64,000 bases of DNA. Origin: Novosphingobium album (ex Liu et al. 2023) (GTDB lineage Bacteria; Pseudomonadota; Alphaproteobacteria; Sphingomonadales; Sphingomonadaceae). A program made the position numbers and the translations under genes. Location: positions 43,788 to 107,787 of the forward strand of contig NZ_JARESE010000012.1 in assembly GCF_029076845.1 (NCBI RefSeq), read 5' to 3'. Each line of letters begins with the position of its first letter. Position 1 is the first letter of the stretch. Below the pieces are notes generated by a model that ran no database searches, was not told where the DNA came from, and was given only the letters and a program-made list of their open reading frames with translations. Below are positions 44,308 to 53,901 of this stretch, piece by piece.

Positions 44308-45225
44308 CTAGCCCCAGATCGCCTCGGCCGCCGCCAGCCCCTGCCCGCCGCGCCCGCCCAGTTCGGCGGAGAGCAGCTTGAGGCGATAAGTCCACAAGTG
44401 CAGCGGGTGCTCCAGCGTGATGCCCATGCCGCCCAGGAACTGGTGGAAATCGTAGCACACCCGCTTGGCCGCGTCCTGCGCATGGAGCAGCGCCAGCGCG
44501 GCATCGCCGGCATCGCCGGTGCCGGCCGCGCGCAGCGCCAGCCAGTAGGCGGTGTTGGTCATCACCTGATCTTCGGCCAGACGATGGCGCATCCCCTGGA
44601 ACGTGGCGAGCGGCCGACCGAACTGCTTGCGTTCGGACACGTAAATCACCGTGCTCGCCAGCGCGGCGCCAAGCAGGCCGGCGGCCTCGGCGGCGATGGC
44701 GACACGCCAGGCGCGCAGCACTTCGGCGGGCTCGGCATCATGCGCGGTCATCGCCTCGGGCAGCGCGGTCAGGAAGGCGACGGGATAGCCGTACAGCGTA
44801 TCCTCCTGCGCCGCGCCGATCATTTCCGCCGTCGCGGTGAAGCTGCGCACGCCCGAGGGGCCGACCATGACCACGCTGGCGCCGGGCTTCAGGAAGCGCA
44901 GCGGCTTGCGGGTCTGGCCTTCCTCGACCAGACAGAGCGGGCGCGGCAGTTCGGGATCGATCAGCGGGCGGACCATGGCCGAAGCCGCCGCCTCGATCGC
45001 GAACGGCAGGCGGGCCAGCTTCTCGATCACCAGCGCGGCGGTGACCGGGCCAAGCTCCTCGACCGCCATGACATCGAGGAACCCGTTCTCGACCAGCGCC
45101 GCGTCCAGTTCCGCGCTGGTGAGCGCCAGCGAAACGTCGTGCATCGGCACGCCCGCATAGGGCCTGGCGAGGCTGTCGATGAAATCGAGGATCTGGGTCT
45201 GGTCCTCGTTGAGCGAAAGCAGCAT
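44308..45225 (-). CDS. Acyl-CoA dehydrogenase, small subunit type
   Basis: A 305-aa acyl-CoA dehydrogenase-fold protein, shorter than the usual 380 aa. SERKQFGRPLATFQGMRHRL and DFHQFLGGMGITLEHPLHLW are family motifs in the C-terminal helical domain; the N-terminal domain is reduced. Its ATG shares a base with the stop of the larger paralogue at 45225-46370, as in the heterotetrameric ChsE-type enzymes of steroid catabolism. A FAD-binding alpha2-beta2 complex is likely (inference). Confidence 0.88.
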   Translation of the reverse strand: MLLSLNEDQTQILDFIDSLARPYAGVPMHDVSLALTSAELDAALVENGFLDVMAVEELGPVTAALVIEKLARLPFAIEAAASAMVRPLIDPELPRPLCLVEEGQTRKPLRFLKPGASVVMVGPSGVRSFTATAEMIGAAQEDTLYGYPVAFLTALPEAMTAHDAEPAEVLRAWRVAIAAEAAGLLGAALASTVIYVSERKQFGRPLATFQGMRHRLAEDQVMTNTAYWLALRAAGTGDAGDAALALLHAQDAAKRVCYDFHQFLGGMGITLEHPLHLWTYRLKLLSAELGGRGGQGLAAAEAIWG

Positions 45226-46370
45226 CAGCGCGGCTCCCTCGGCAATTCCAGCACTTCGCTGGCGATGATGTTGAGCTGGATCTCGGCCGATCCCGCCGCG
45301 ATGCCGGCAACGATGCCGCGCTGGTGGTGCATCTTGAGATAGGGCGAGGCGCCGGCCAGCGCTTCGGGCAGGAACTCGGCGACGAATTCGCACACCGCGC
45401 GCTCGGCCATGACGGTGGCATAGCGCGCCGAACTGGATTCGGCGCCGATCACCAGGCCATCGACCCGGCGCTGGACCACGGCATAGTTCGCCGTGCCCGC
45501 CGCTTCGCACAAGGCCGCGCAGCGCGCCGCCTCGATCCGCACGTATTCGCGCGTGAAGTCACCCGCATCCCGCAGCATCGCCACCGCCCGGTCAAGCGCG
45601 GCGCGCGCCAGCGTGAAGCGCGGGATGCCCAGCCGCTCGTTGCGCAGCGAATAGGCGATGATTTCCCACGCCTGCCCTTCCTCGCCGAACCGCGCGCCCT
45701 CGGGCACGGTGACATCGTCAAAGAACACTTCGTGGATATCGCCCTCGCCGATCAGCGAGGGGATCTGCCGCACGGTGATGCCCGGCGTATCCATCGGCAC
45801 CAGCAGGATGGTGATGCCCTTCTTGCGATCGTCGCTGGTGCGGGTGAGCAGGAAGCAGGTGTCGGCCAGGCCGGCGTACGAGGTCCAGATCTTCTGGCCG
45901 TTGATCACGTAGTTGCCGTCGGTCAGCACCGCGCGGGTGCGCAGGCTGGCAAGGTCGGAACCCGCATCGGGCTCGGAAAAGCCCTGACACCACAGCGACT
46001 TACCCTCGGTGATCGGCGCCAGATAGCGGGCCTTCTGCTCCTCGGTGCCGTACTTGTCGAGCGTCGGGCCGATCCAGTTGACATTCATGTACTGGCCACC
46101 GCGCGGCTCGCCCGCGATCCACATCTCTTCGGAAAGGATCTGCTGCTCCCAGGGCCCCAGCCCTTCGCCGCCCAGTTCCTTCGGCCAGTGCGGGAACAGC
46201 AGGCCGACCTCGGCCAGCTTGACGCAGAACTCGCGCGCGAACGCGGTCAGCGCGGGCGAGGCCGGGCCATGCTCGGAAAACTTCTCCCAGTCATCGGGCA
46301 GGTTCGCGGCCAGGAAGCCGCGGATCTTGGTGCGGAAAGCGTCCTGTTCCTCGGTCCATTCGAAATCCAT
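45225..46370 (-). CDS. Acyl-CoA dehydrogenase, large subunit type
   Basis: A 381-aa FAD-dependent acyl-CoA dehydrogenase. QGFSEPDAGSDLASLRTRA and INGQKIWTSYAGLADTCFLL are the FAD/substrate motifs, and GSAEIQLNIIASEVLELPRE is the typical C-terminus. It is followed without a gap by the smaller paralogue, suggesting a heteromeric enzyme. Acyl substrate is unknown; steroid or isoprenoid side-chain CoA thioesters are plausible given the neighbours. Confidence 0.92.
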   Translation of the reverse strand: MDFEWTEEQDAFRTKIRGFLAANLPDDWEKFSEHGPASPALTAFAREFCVKLAEVGLLFPHWPKELGGEGLGPWEQQILSEEMWIAGEPRGGQYMNVNWIGPTLDKYGTEEQKARYLAPITEGKSLWCQGFSEPDAGSDLASLRTRAVLTDGNYVINGQKIWTSYAGLADTCFLLTRTSDDRKKGITILLVPMDTPGITVRQIPSLIGEGDIHEVFFDDVTVPEGARFGEEGQAWEIIAYSLRNERLGIPRFTLARAALDRAVAMLRDAGDFTREYVRIEAARCAALCEAAGTANYAVVQRRVDGLVIGAESSSARYATVMAERAVCEFVAEFLPEALAGASPYLKMHHQRGIVAGIAAGSAEIQLNIIASEVLELPREPR

Positions 46371-46485
46371 GGCATCCCCTGGCTGACTTGGCCACTTTCA
46401 CACGCGGGCGCGCGCCGCGCCTCGCTTTGCAGGTGCGTTAGCCAGCGGGGCGGGCCATGCCAAGGGGCGTTGGATCGGCGCGGCG

Positions 46486-47259
46486 TTACTTGCGTTCGGC
46501 GCCGATCGCCACGGGCGAGAGATAGCGGGTGGTAGAAATGCCGCCATCGACCGCGATGGTCTGCCCGTTCACGAAACCCGCTTCGTCCGAGCAGAGGAAG
46601 GCGACCATGCTGGCCACGTCCTCGACGGTGCATTCGCGGTCGCTCGGCGTCAGTTCGTGATTGGTGCGGCGGAAGAAATCGAGATCCCAGTAGGCATCGG
46701 TCATCTCGGTGCGCACCACGGTGGGCGCGACATAATTGGTGCGGATGCCCTTGGCGCCATATTCGGCGGCCATCGTCTGCGTCAGGCCGATCTGCCCGGC
46801 CTTGACCACGCTGTAGGCGCCGCCGCCCGGCGTGCCATAGATGCCCCAGGTCGAGCCGATGAAGACGAAAGCGCCGCCATGGCCGATATGCGCCAGCGCC
46901 TCGCGGCACAGCCGGAACGGCGCGCGCAGCGAAATGCCCAGCACTTCGTCGAGCATGGCGTCGGTGGTCTGGTCCACGGGGCCGAAATTGAACGAACCGG
47001 CATTGTTGACGACGATATCGAGCCGCCCGAACGCGACGATCGCGCCATCGACGATCTTGCGCGGCGCATCGTCGGCCGTGGCATCGACCGCGACGAAATC
47101 GAACGCCATGCTATCGCCCAGCCTGTCCTTGAGCGCGCCCAGCTTGCCGGCGTTGCGCCCGGTGCCGAGCACCTTGACGCCCTTCTCGCCCAGCTTGCGC
47201 ACGATCGCCTCGCCAATGCCACCGGCCGCGCCGGTGACGATCGCTACCTTGCCTTCCAT
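46486..47259 (-). CDS. SDR-family oxidoreductase
   Basis: A 257-aa short-chain dehydrogenase with TGAAGGIGEA, VNNAGS, catalytic Ser in FIGSTWGIYG and YSVVK; it ends in the usual VNGQTIAVDGG region plus a 20-residue tail. An in-frame GTG at 47262 is an alternative start, with GGGAG upstream. It follows the KstD-like flavoprotein gene by 23 nt and is probably co-transcribed, which suggests a hydroxysteroid-type dehydrogenase (inference). Confidence 0.9.
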   Translation of the reverse strand: MEGKVAIVTGAAGGIGEAIVRKLGEKGVKVLGTGRNAGKLGALKDRLGDSMAFDFVAVDATADDAPRKIVDGAIVAFGRLDIVVNNAGSFNFGPVDQTTDAMLDEVLGISLRAPFRLCREALAHIGHGGAFVFIGSTWGIYGTPGGGAYSVVKAGQIGLTQTMAAEYGAKGIRTNYVAPTVVRTEMTDAYWDLDFFRRTNHELTPSDRECTVEDVASMVAFLCSDEAGFVNGQTIAVDGGISTTRYLSPVAIGAERK

Positions 47260-47282
47260 CACTGCGAAATCTCCCTGCTGGA

Positions 47283-48998
47283 TCAGGCCCGCTGGTTGCC
47301 GGATCGTTCCGCGATGTCGTTCGCGGCGACGTAGCCGAAGGTCATGCCCGGCCCGATCGTCGCCCCGGCGCCCGGATAGACATCGCCGAACGGCGTGCCC
47401 GAATTGTTGCCCGCCGCATAAAGTCCGGCGATCGGCGTGCCCGACTGGTCGAGCACGCGCGCCCGCGCATCGCACCGCAAGCCGCCCTTGGTGCCGAGGT
47501 CGCCATTGTTGATCGGCACCGCATAGTAAGGCGGCGTGTCGATCGGGCCGATGTTCGGGTTGGGCGTCGAGACCGGATCGCCGAACATCTGGTCATAGGG
47601 GTTCATGCCCCGGCCGAACTCGGGGTCGATCCCCGTTTTGGCGTAACCGTTCATGTTGGCGACCGTCTGGCTGACGGCCTCGACCGGCAGATGGGTCTTG
47701 CGGCACAGCTCCTCGATCGTATCCGCGCGGAACACGTAGTGATCCCACCAGTCGGCCGGCACCTTGCTTTCGGCGGTATGCACGGTGGGCATCAGGCCGC
47801 CAGCGCTGAACTTCTTGCGGAACTTGGCATCGAAGATCAGCCAGCAGGGCATGTTCGCCCCGGTCTTCAAGTGATCCTCGACCATCGCCTGGCCGAACTG
47901 GTCATAGCCGCAAGCCTCGTCGCAGAAACGCACGCCGTTGCGGTTGACCACCACGCTCCACGGCCGGCCGACGTCGAACGCGGCCTGATGGATCTCGTGG
48001 AAGTTGGAGGCTTTGGGCATCGGCAGGGTCATCGTCGGAATCCACCAGCCCTGCTCGGTATGCTCGGTCGACGCGCCGATCTTCTCGGCGGCGATCAGCG
48101 CCTCGCCCCGATTGCCGTCCTCGGGCGTGGAGGAATGGCGCGTGAGGCCGGGCACCGGGTAGAAGCGGTCGCGCAGCGCCTGGTTCCATTCGAAGCCGCC
48201 CGCCGCCAGCACCACGCCGTGGCGCGCGCCGATCCGGTAGCGGCGCCCGAAGTTCGAGACTTCCACGCCGAAAACGCGGCCAGTGGCATCGACTTCCAGC
48301 GCCTCCAGCATGGTCTCCATGCGCAGCTCGACACCCCGCGCGAAGACCTGCTTGTAAGTCGCGCCCATCAGCGCCGCGCCCTGGGTGAAGCGCCGGTCGC
48401 GGTGGGAGACCTTGCGGGTGGAGCGGTCCTTCCAATAGCGCCCGATCATCCTGGCCGCGACCGTGCGCCAGCCCTTCGACTGCATCATCAGCGCGAACGT
48501 CTCGGTCAGGTCCATCGCATAGCGGCCGAACAGCTTGAAGCGGTTGTACTGCTCGCGCATCAGGGCATAACGCCCGTCTCCCAGTTCGCGCCCATCGAAA
48601 GTCGGCACGATCACCGAGCGATCGGCCCGTGCGCCGGGCTTGTCCGGGAAATAGTCGGGCCAGGCCGCGGCCATGACCGCGACGCCGCTGTCCTTGAGGA
48701 AGCGCAGCATTTTCGGCGCCTCGTCGACGAAGGCTTCCAGCCGGTCGCGATTGACCGGCTTGCCGATGATACTGTCAAGATAAGTGAGCGTAGCCTCGCG
48801 GCTGTCGCCCTTGTCGCCGTCCAGCCGATGGTTGGGTATCCACATCACCCCGCCGGATGTCGCCGAAGTGCCGCCGAACTTGTGCGCCTTTTCGACGATC
48901 AGCACGGTCAGGCCCAGGTCGGCGGCACGCAGCGCGGCCATCGCGCCCGCCGCGCCCGAGCCCACCACCACGACATCGAATGTCTCGCCTTGTGCCAT
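47283..48998 (-). CDS. KstD-like FAD-dependent dehydrogenase
   Basis: A 571-aa flavoprotein of the 3-ketosteroid-Delta1-dehydrogenase/fumarate reductase superfamily. The N-terminus has the dinucleotide motif VVGSGAAGAMAALRAADLG and GGTSATSGG. The C-terminus has TPPYYAVPINNGDLGTKGGL and YAAGNNSGTPFGDVYPGAGA, with the Tyr and Gly used by KstD for dehydrogenation next to a 3-keto group. It would introduce a double bond into a steroid-like ring; other cyclic ketones are possible. It diverges from the Rieske ferredoxin gene across a 185-nt gap. Confidence 0.87.
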   Translation of the reverse strand: MAQGETFDVVVVGSGAAGAMAALRAADLGLTVLIVEKAHKFGGTSATSGGVMWIPNHRLDGDKGDSREATLTYLDSIIGKPVNRDRLEAFVDEAPKMLRFLKDSGVAVMAAAWPDYFPDKPGARADRSVIVPTFDGRELGDGRYALMREQYNRFKLFGRYAMDLTETFALMMQSKGWRTVAARMIGRYWKDRSTRKVSHRDRRFTQGAALMGATYKQVFARGVELRMETMLEALEVDATGRVFGVEVSNFGRRYRIGARHGVVLAAGGFEWNQALRDRFYPVPGLTRHSSTPEDGNRGEALIAAEKIGASTEHTEQGWWIPTMTLPMPKASNFHEIHQAAFDVGRPWSVVVNRNGVRFCDEACGYDQFGQAMVEDHLKTGANMPCWLIFDAKFRKKFSAGGLMPTVHTAESKVPADWWDHYVFRADTIEELCRKTHLPVEAVSQTVANMNGYAKTGIDPEFGRGMNPYDQMFGDPVSTPNPNIGPIDTPPYYAVPINNGDLGTKGGLRCDARARVLDQSGTPIAGLYAAGNNSGTPFGDVYPGAGATIGPGMTFGYVAANDIAERSGNQRA

Positions 48999-49183
48999 CC
49001 GGCGTCTCCCGATTGCCGCTTGTCCGTCTGCGCGGCCTTATCGCCGCCGGGTCTTGCCCGAGAAATGACCGCCAAGGTAGAGCGAATTGCTTGGCCATGC
49101 TCTGGCCTTCGCGCCGGCATTGCGCCATGGCTCGGCCGAACGCAGGTGCGATGCGCACGCAGGATGAAGAGACGACGGGAAAC

Positions 49184-49498
49184 ATGAGCGAAAAGACATT
49201 CGTTGCGGTGGCAAGGCTGGAAGAGGTGCCGGCCGGCGGCAAGAAGGTTGTCGAGGTGAACGGCATCCAGATCATCCTGTGCAATACCAGGGACCGCATC
49301 TTCGCGGTGCGCAACTTGTGCAGCCATGCTTACGAGACGCTGGAATGCGGCCGCGTGCGCAATGGCTGGATCTCCTGCCCGGTGCATGGCGCGCGCTTCG
49401 ATCTGGAGACGGGCGAGCCGATGAACCCGCCCGCGACGATGCCGATCGAGACCTACCAGGTGCGCGTCGAGGGCGATACGATCGAAGTCGCCGCCTGA
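49184..49498 (+). CDS. Rieske [2Fe-2S] ferredoxin
   Basis: A 104-aa Rieske ferredoxin. CSHAYETLECG (C-x-H) and CPVHGARF (C-x2-H) bind the cluster. Its size matches the electron-transfer component of ring-hydroxylating oxygenases rather than an oxygenase. No terminal oxygenase gene lies in the window. It precedes two acyl-CoA dehydrogenase genes by 60 nt and diverges from the KstD-like gene. Confidence 0.9.
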   Translation: MSEKTFVAVARLEEVPAGGKKVVEVNGIQIILCNTRDRIFAVRNLCSHAYETLECGRVRNGWISCPVHGARFDLETGEPMNPPATMPIETYQVRVEGDTIEVAA

Positions 49499-49558
49499 TA
49501 TCGCCTGCCCGTTGGCCGGGGTCTGGACGCCGGTGCCGCTGCCGTGCATGGAACGCGG

Positions 49559-50740
49559 ATGACCGAAAACACCGATCTTGAAAGCCTGCGCGCCGAGGTT
49601 CGTGGCTGGCTGTCCGTGAACGCCCCGGCCGGCTGGCGCGATGCCAGCCGCACGCAGGAGGATTTCGTCGCGACCCAGCGTGACTGGTTCGCCCGGCTGG
49701 TGAAAGCGGGCTATGCGATACCCCATTGGCCGGCCGAATTTCCCGGCGGTGGTCGCTCGCTCGCCGAGCAGAAAGTGATCTACGAGGAACTGGCCAAGGC
49801 CGATTGCCCGCGCCTGCTGCTCTCGTTCGTTTCCACCTACCATGCCTTTGCCACGCTGCACGAATGCGCCAGCGCCGAGCAGAAGGCGAAGTACCTGCCG
49901 CGCATCCTGGAAGGCGAGACCTGGTGCCAGGGCTTTTCCGAACCCGGCGCCGGTTCCGATCTTGCCGCGCTCAAGACCAGGGCCGAGCGGAAAGGCGACG
50001 TCTATGTCGTCAACGGCCAGAAGGTCTGGTCGACCATGGCGCAGTTCGCCGACAAGTGCCTGCTGCTGGTCCGCACGTCGAGCGACGGGCCCAAGCAGGC
50101 GGGCATCACTTACCTGCTGATGGACATGAAGACGCCCGGCGTCTCCGTCCGCCCGATCCACCAGATCCAGGGCGACGAGGAATTCGCCGAGATCTTCCTC
50201 GACAATGTCGAGATCCCGGTATCGGAGCGCGTGGGCGAGGAAGGCGCGGGCTGGGCCGTGGCGCAAGCGACGCTGTCCTCGGAACGCGGCCTGACGCTGA
50301 TGGAACTGTCGTACCGGATGCGCGGCGCGCTGGCCCGCGTGGCGAAGCTGATCCGCGAGCATGGGCGCGAGAACGATGCCGGCGTGCTGCGCGATTTCGG
50401 CACGCTGGTCACGCAAGTCGATACCACTTGCGCCATCGCCGACCAGTTCCTGGAAAACCGCATCGCCGGCATCGAGCGGATGGGCGACGCCTCGATCGTC
50501 AAGAACACCTATTCGCGCGCGCTCAGGGCCTATTCGCTGCTGGGCCTGAGGCTGGGCGGAATGGCCGAGCAGTATGTCGCGCCGATCACCTTCGGCGATC
50601 TCAATACGGGCAACTGGATGGCCGACTACATGAACTCGTTCGCCTGGACGATCGCGGGCGGCAGCGAGGAAGTGCAGCGCAACATCATTGCCGAACGTAT
50701 GCTGGAAATGCCGCGCGAACCGAAATCCTGGGTGCTGTGA
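49559..50740 (+). CDS. Acyl-CoA dehydrogenase, large subunit type
   Basis: A 393-aa acyl-CoA dehydrogenase. WCQGFSEPGAGSDLAALKTR and VNGQKVWSTMAQFADKCLLL are FAD/substrate motifs; the C-terminus IAGGSEEVQRNIIAERMLEM is canonical. The ATG at 49559 is used; an in-frame ATG at 49544 would add five residues. Its stop overlaps the ATG of the smaller paralogue (TGATG), repeating the paired layout at 44308-46370. Confidence 0.92.
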   Translation: MTENTDLESLRAEVRGWLSVNAPAGWRDASRTQEDFVATQRDWFARLVKAGYAIPHWPAEFPGGGRSLAEQKVIYEELAKADCPRLLLSFVSTYHAFATLHECASAEQKAKYLPRILEGETWCQGFSEPGAGSDLAALKTRAERKGDVYVVNGQKVWSTMAQFADKCLLLVRTSSDGPKQAGITYLLMDMKTPGVSVRPIHQIQGDEEFAEIFLDNVEIPVSERVGEEGAGWAVAQATLSSERGLTLMELSYRMRGALARVAKLIREHGRENDAGVLRDFGTLVTQVDTTCAIADQFLENRIAGIERMGDASIVKNTYSRALRAYSLLGLRLGGMAEQYVAPITFGDLNTGNWMADYMNSFAWTIAGGSEEVQRNIIAERMLEMPREPKSWVL

Positions 50741-51756
50741 TGATCGAACTCAACGAACTGACCGACGCGGCGCAAAAGGCCTTCCCGGCCGACAAGCTCT
50801 CGCCGCCGCGCGATGCGAGCTGGCAACTGGTCGCCGAGATGGGCTGGTTGATGATCCGCCTGCCGGAAAACGAAGGCGGCCTCGGGCTCGGCCGCGAGGC
50901 CTCGACCGCGATCCACTACGAGATGGGCCGCGTGCTTTCCGCCGTGCCGCTGATCCCGGCGCAGCTTGGCCTGCACGGCGTGCTGGGCAGCGAGACGCTG
51001 GCCGAGCGGGCCGACTGGATCGAGCGGATCGCCGGCGGCGCATACGTGCCGCTGCATATGCTGCCCACCAGCCTCGAAGCCGGCGCCGACGGCGCGTTGA
51101 CCGGCACGGTCTCGGGCGTGTTCGAGGCGGACATGGCCACGGCCGTGCTTGCCCGCCTGCCCGATTGCTATGCGCTAGTGCCACTGGACGCGAAAGGTGT
51201 CGGCATTGCCGAACGCCCGGTCTGGGACCCGAGCCGGCGGCTGTTCGACCTGGTGCTCAGCGACTACCGGCCCGATCCGGCCCTGATCGTGGCGAGCGGC
51301 GATGCCGCCAACGCGCTGCACGACACGATCGGCCCCGAAGCGCACCTGGCGCTTGCCGCAGACAGCCTGGGCGGCGCCACCGCCGCGCTCGCCATGTCGG
51401 TCGAGTACATGAAGATGCGCAAGCAGTTCGACCGGCCGATCGCGATGTTCCAGGCGCTGAAACACCGCGCCGCCGATCTCAAGACCCGCATCGTCGCGGC
51501 CGAGGCGCTGCTGTGGAACCGCGCGCGCGATGCGGGCGTGACGAACACCCAGATGGGCGCGCTCAAGACGCTGGCGGCCGAAGTCTACGAATTCGTCACC
51601 GAGGAAGCGATCCAGTTCCACGGCGGCATCGGCCTGACCGAAGAGCACCAGTGCCACTTGTTCATGAAGCGGGCGATGCTCAACCTGTCGCTGTGCGGAT
51701 CGTCCGACTTGTGGAAGGAACGCACCGGCCGCGAGGCGCTGGCCGCTTTCGCCTGA
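50740..51756 (+). CDS. Acyl-CoA dehydrogenase, small subunit type
   Basis: A 338-aa acyl-CoA dehydrogenase-fold protein. MRKQFDRPIAMFQALKHRAA and QFHGGIGLTEEHQCHLFMKR are the family motifs. It pairs with the gene at 49559-50740 through a 1-nt stop/start overlap, so an alpha2-beta2 enzyme is expected. It ends 7 nt before the convergent recG stop. Confidence 0.9.
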   Translation: MIELNELTDAAQKAFPADKLSPPRDASWQLVAEMGWLMIRLPENEGGLGLGREASTAIHYEMGRVLSAVPLIPAQLGLHGVLGSETLAERADWIERIAGGAYVPLHMLPTSLEAGADGALTGTVSGVFEADMATAVLARLPDCYALVPLDAKGVGIAERPVWDPSRRLFDLVLSDYRPDPALIVASGDAANALHDTIGPEAHLALAADSLGGATAALAMSVEYMKMRKQFDRPIAMFQALKHRAADLKTRIVAAEALLWNRARDAGVTNTQMGALKTLAAEVYEFVTEEAIQFHGGIGLTEEHQCHLFMKRAMLNLSLCGSSDLWKERTGREALAAFA

Positions 51757-51763
51757 CGCGGGC

Positions 51764-53821
51764 TTACCCGCCGCGCAGCAATTGCACGCCCCAGTCGCGC
51801 TCGAACAGGTAGAGCAGCAGCCGCGCCGCCTCGCCGCGCGGCCCGGTCAACCCGCCGTCACGCTCCATCAGCAGGCGCGCATCGTCGTGGGCCAGCGGCA
51901 GCAGGCGCTGGATCTGCTCAAGGCTGGCGATGCGAAACGGCGTGTCGCCCGATTGCCGCGTGCCCAGCAATTCGCCGCCCCCGCGCAGTTCAAGGTCTTC
52001 CTCGGCCAGCCTGAAGCCGTCCTGCGTCTCGCGCATCAGCGCCAGCCGCTTGCGCGCGGTTTCGGACAAGGCATTGCCACGCAGCAGGAGGCAGACCGAC
52101 TTGTCCGAGCCGCGCCCCACCCGGCCGCGCAACTGGTGAAGCTGGGCAAGGCCGAAACGCTCGGCCTGTTCGATCACCATCAAGGTGGCGTTGGGCACGT
52201 CCACGCCGACCTCGATCACCGTGGTCGCCACCAGCAGCTTCGCCCCGCCGCTGGCGAAGCGCTCCATCGCCGCGTCCTTGGCCTCGGGCTTGAGCTGGCC
52301 GTGGACCAGCACCACCGCGTCGCCGAAGCGCGCCTTCAGCCCGGCATAGCGCGCCTCGGCGGCGGCCAGATCGTCGCTTTCGCTCTCGCGCACCATCGGG
52401 CAGACCCAATAGGCCTGCCCGCCACCTTCGAGATGCCGCGCCATGGCACCCACCACGTCGTCCATCCGCTCGGTCGCGACCACGCGCGTGTCGATCGCCT
52501 GCCGGCCGGGCGGTAATTCATCGAGCCGCGAGACGTCCATCTCGCCGTATTGCGCCAAGGTCAGCGTGCGCGGGATCGGGGTTGCGGTCATGGCCAGGCA
52601 ATGCGGCGTGCGACGGCCCTTGCGCGCCAGCATCAGCCGCTGGCCGACGCCGAAGCGGTGCTGCTCGTCGATCACCACCAGGGCGAGGTTTTTATAGGCC
52701 ACGGTATCCTGAAAGATCGCGTGAGTGCCGACCAGGATGTCGATCGAGCCATCGACCAGCCCCATCAGGATCGATTCGCGCGCCCTGCCCTTGTCGCGCC
52801 CGGTCAGCAGCGCGATCTCCACGCCCGTGCCCGCCGCCATGCGCGTGAGCGTTTCGTGGTGCTGGCGCGCGAGGATCTCGGTCGGCGCGAGCATCGCCGC
52901 TTGCGCACCGGCCTCGACCGCGATCAGCATGGCCGATAGCGCCACCACCGTCTTGCCCGAGCCGACATCGCCTTGCAGCAGCCGCAGCATCGGCGCCTTC
53001 TGCGCGATATCCCCCTCGATCTCGCCGATCGAGCGGACTTGCGCCCCGGTCAGCGCGAACGGCAATTTCAGCCTGGCGCGCAAGCGCCCGTCGCCCACCA
53101 GCGGCGTGCCCGATTGCGCACGGTTGCTTTCGCGCACCAGCATCAGCGCCAGGCTGTTGGCCAGCAGCTCGTCGAAGGCCAGCCGGTCACGCCCGGCCGG
53201 ATCGTGGCTGCGGTGCGCCTCGATCAGCGCCTCGCGCCAGGCCGGCCACCGCAGGCGCGCGACAAGGCCGGGCTCGGCCCATTCGGGCAGCATCGGCAGC
53301 GCTTTCAGGGCTTGCGCGACAAGGTGGGCGACGCGGCCCTGCGTCAACCCCTCGGACAGCGCATAGACCGGCTCGCGCAGTTGGCCGAGCGGCGCGGCGG
53401 CATCTTCGGACACATGCTCGGGATGAACGATCTGGAGCATCTGGCCATACTGCTCGAGCCGGCCGGCGATCCAGCGCTTCTCGCCCAGCGGCAGCAGCTT
53501 CCTGGCCGAATAGGACGCCCGGCCGAAGTAGGTGAGCGCGCAGCTGTTGCCCAGCGCGTCCTCGGCCATGGCGCGGAACGGCCCGCGCCCGGTGGAAGCG
53601 CGATGTTCGCGCACGGTAAGCGCGACGATGATGTTCTCGCCCACGCTCGCCTCGTCCAGATCGGCGACCGCGCGGCGCTCCACGAAGCGGTCGGGCAAGT
53701 GATAGGCGATGTCCTTCACCCGCGTCAGCCCCAGCTTTTCCAACGGGCGGCGCAGCTTGGGGCCGACGCCTTCCAGCGCCTCGGTCTCGACGAACAGGGG
53801 ATTGAGCGCTTCGGGCCGCAT
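51764..53821 (-). CDS. recG: ATP-dependent DNA helicase RecG
   Basis: A 685-aa branch-migration helicase that remodels stalled replication forks and Holliday junctions. An N-terminal wedge/OB domain is followed by the helicase core: Walker A LLQGDVGSGKTVVALSA, DEQH box [23 protein letters not shown], and the C-terminal TTVIEVGVDVPNA plus [12 protein letters not shown]. Length and order match the family. It diverges from sdhE. Confidence 0.97.
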   Translation of the reverse strand: MRPEALNPLFVETEALEGVGPKLRRPLEKLGLTRVKDIAYHLPDRFVERRAVADLDEASVGENIIVALTVREHRASTGRGPFRAMAEDALGNSCALTYFGRASYSARKLLPLGEKRWIAGRLEQYGQMLQIVHPEHVSEDAAAPLGQLREPVYALSEGLTQGRVAHLVAQALKALPMLPEWAEPGLVARLRWPAWREALIEAHRSHDPAGRDRLAFDELLANSLALMLVRESNRAQSGTPLVGDGRLRARLKLPFALTGAQVRSIGEIEGDIAQKAPMLRLLQGDVGSGKTVVALSAMLIAVEAGAQAAMLAPTEILARQHHETLTRMAAGTGVEIALLTGRDKGRARESILMGLVDGSIDILVGTHAIFQDTVAYKNLALVVIDEQHRFGVGQRLMLARKGRRTPHCLAMTATPIPRTLTLAQYGEMDVSRLDELPPGRQAIDTRVVATERMDDVVGAMARHLEGGGQAYWVCPMVRESESDDLAAAEARYAGLKARFGDAVVLVHGQLKPEAKDAAMERFASGGAKLLVATTVIEVGVDVPNATLMVIEQAERFGLAQLHQLRGRVGRGSDKSVCLLLRGNALSETARKRLALMRETQDGFRLAEEDLELRGGGELLGTRQSGDTPFRIASLEQIQRLLPLAHDDARLLMERDGGLTGPRGEAARLLLYLFERDWGVQLLRGG

Positions 53822-53901
53822 TGCGGTCCCTTAGCGCGCCGCACGGCCGCTTGCCATGGCGTGCTGCCTGGCTTACCCGCCGGTTCATGTCCGAGGTTCC
53901 C

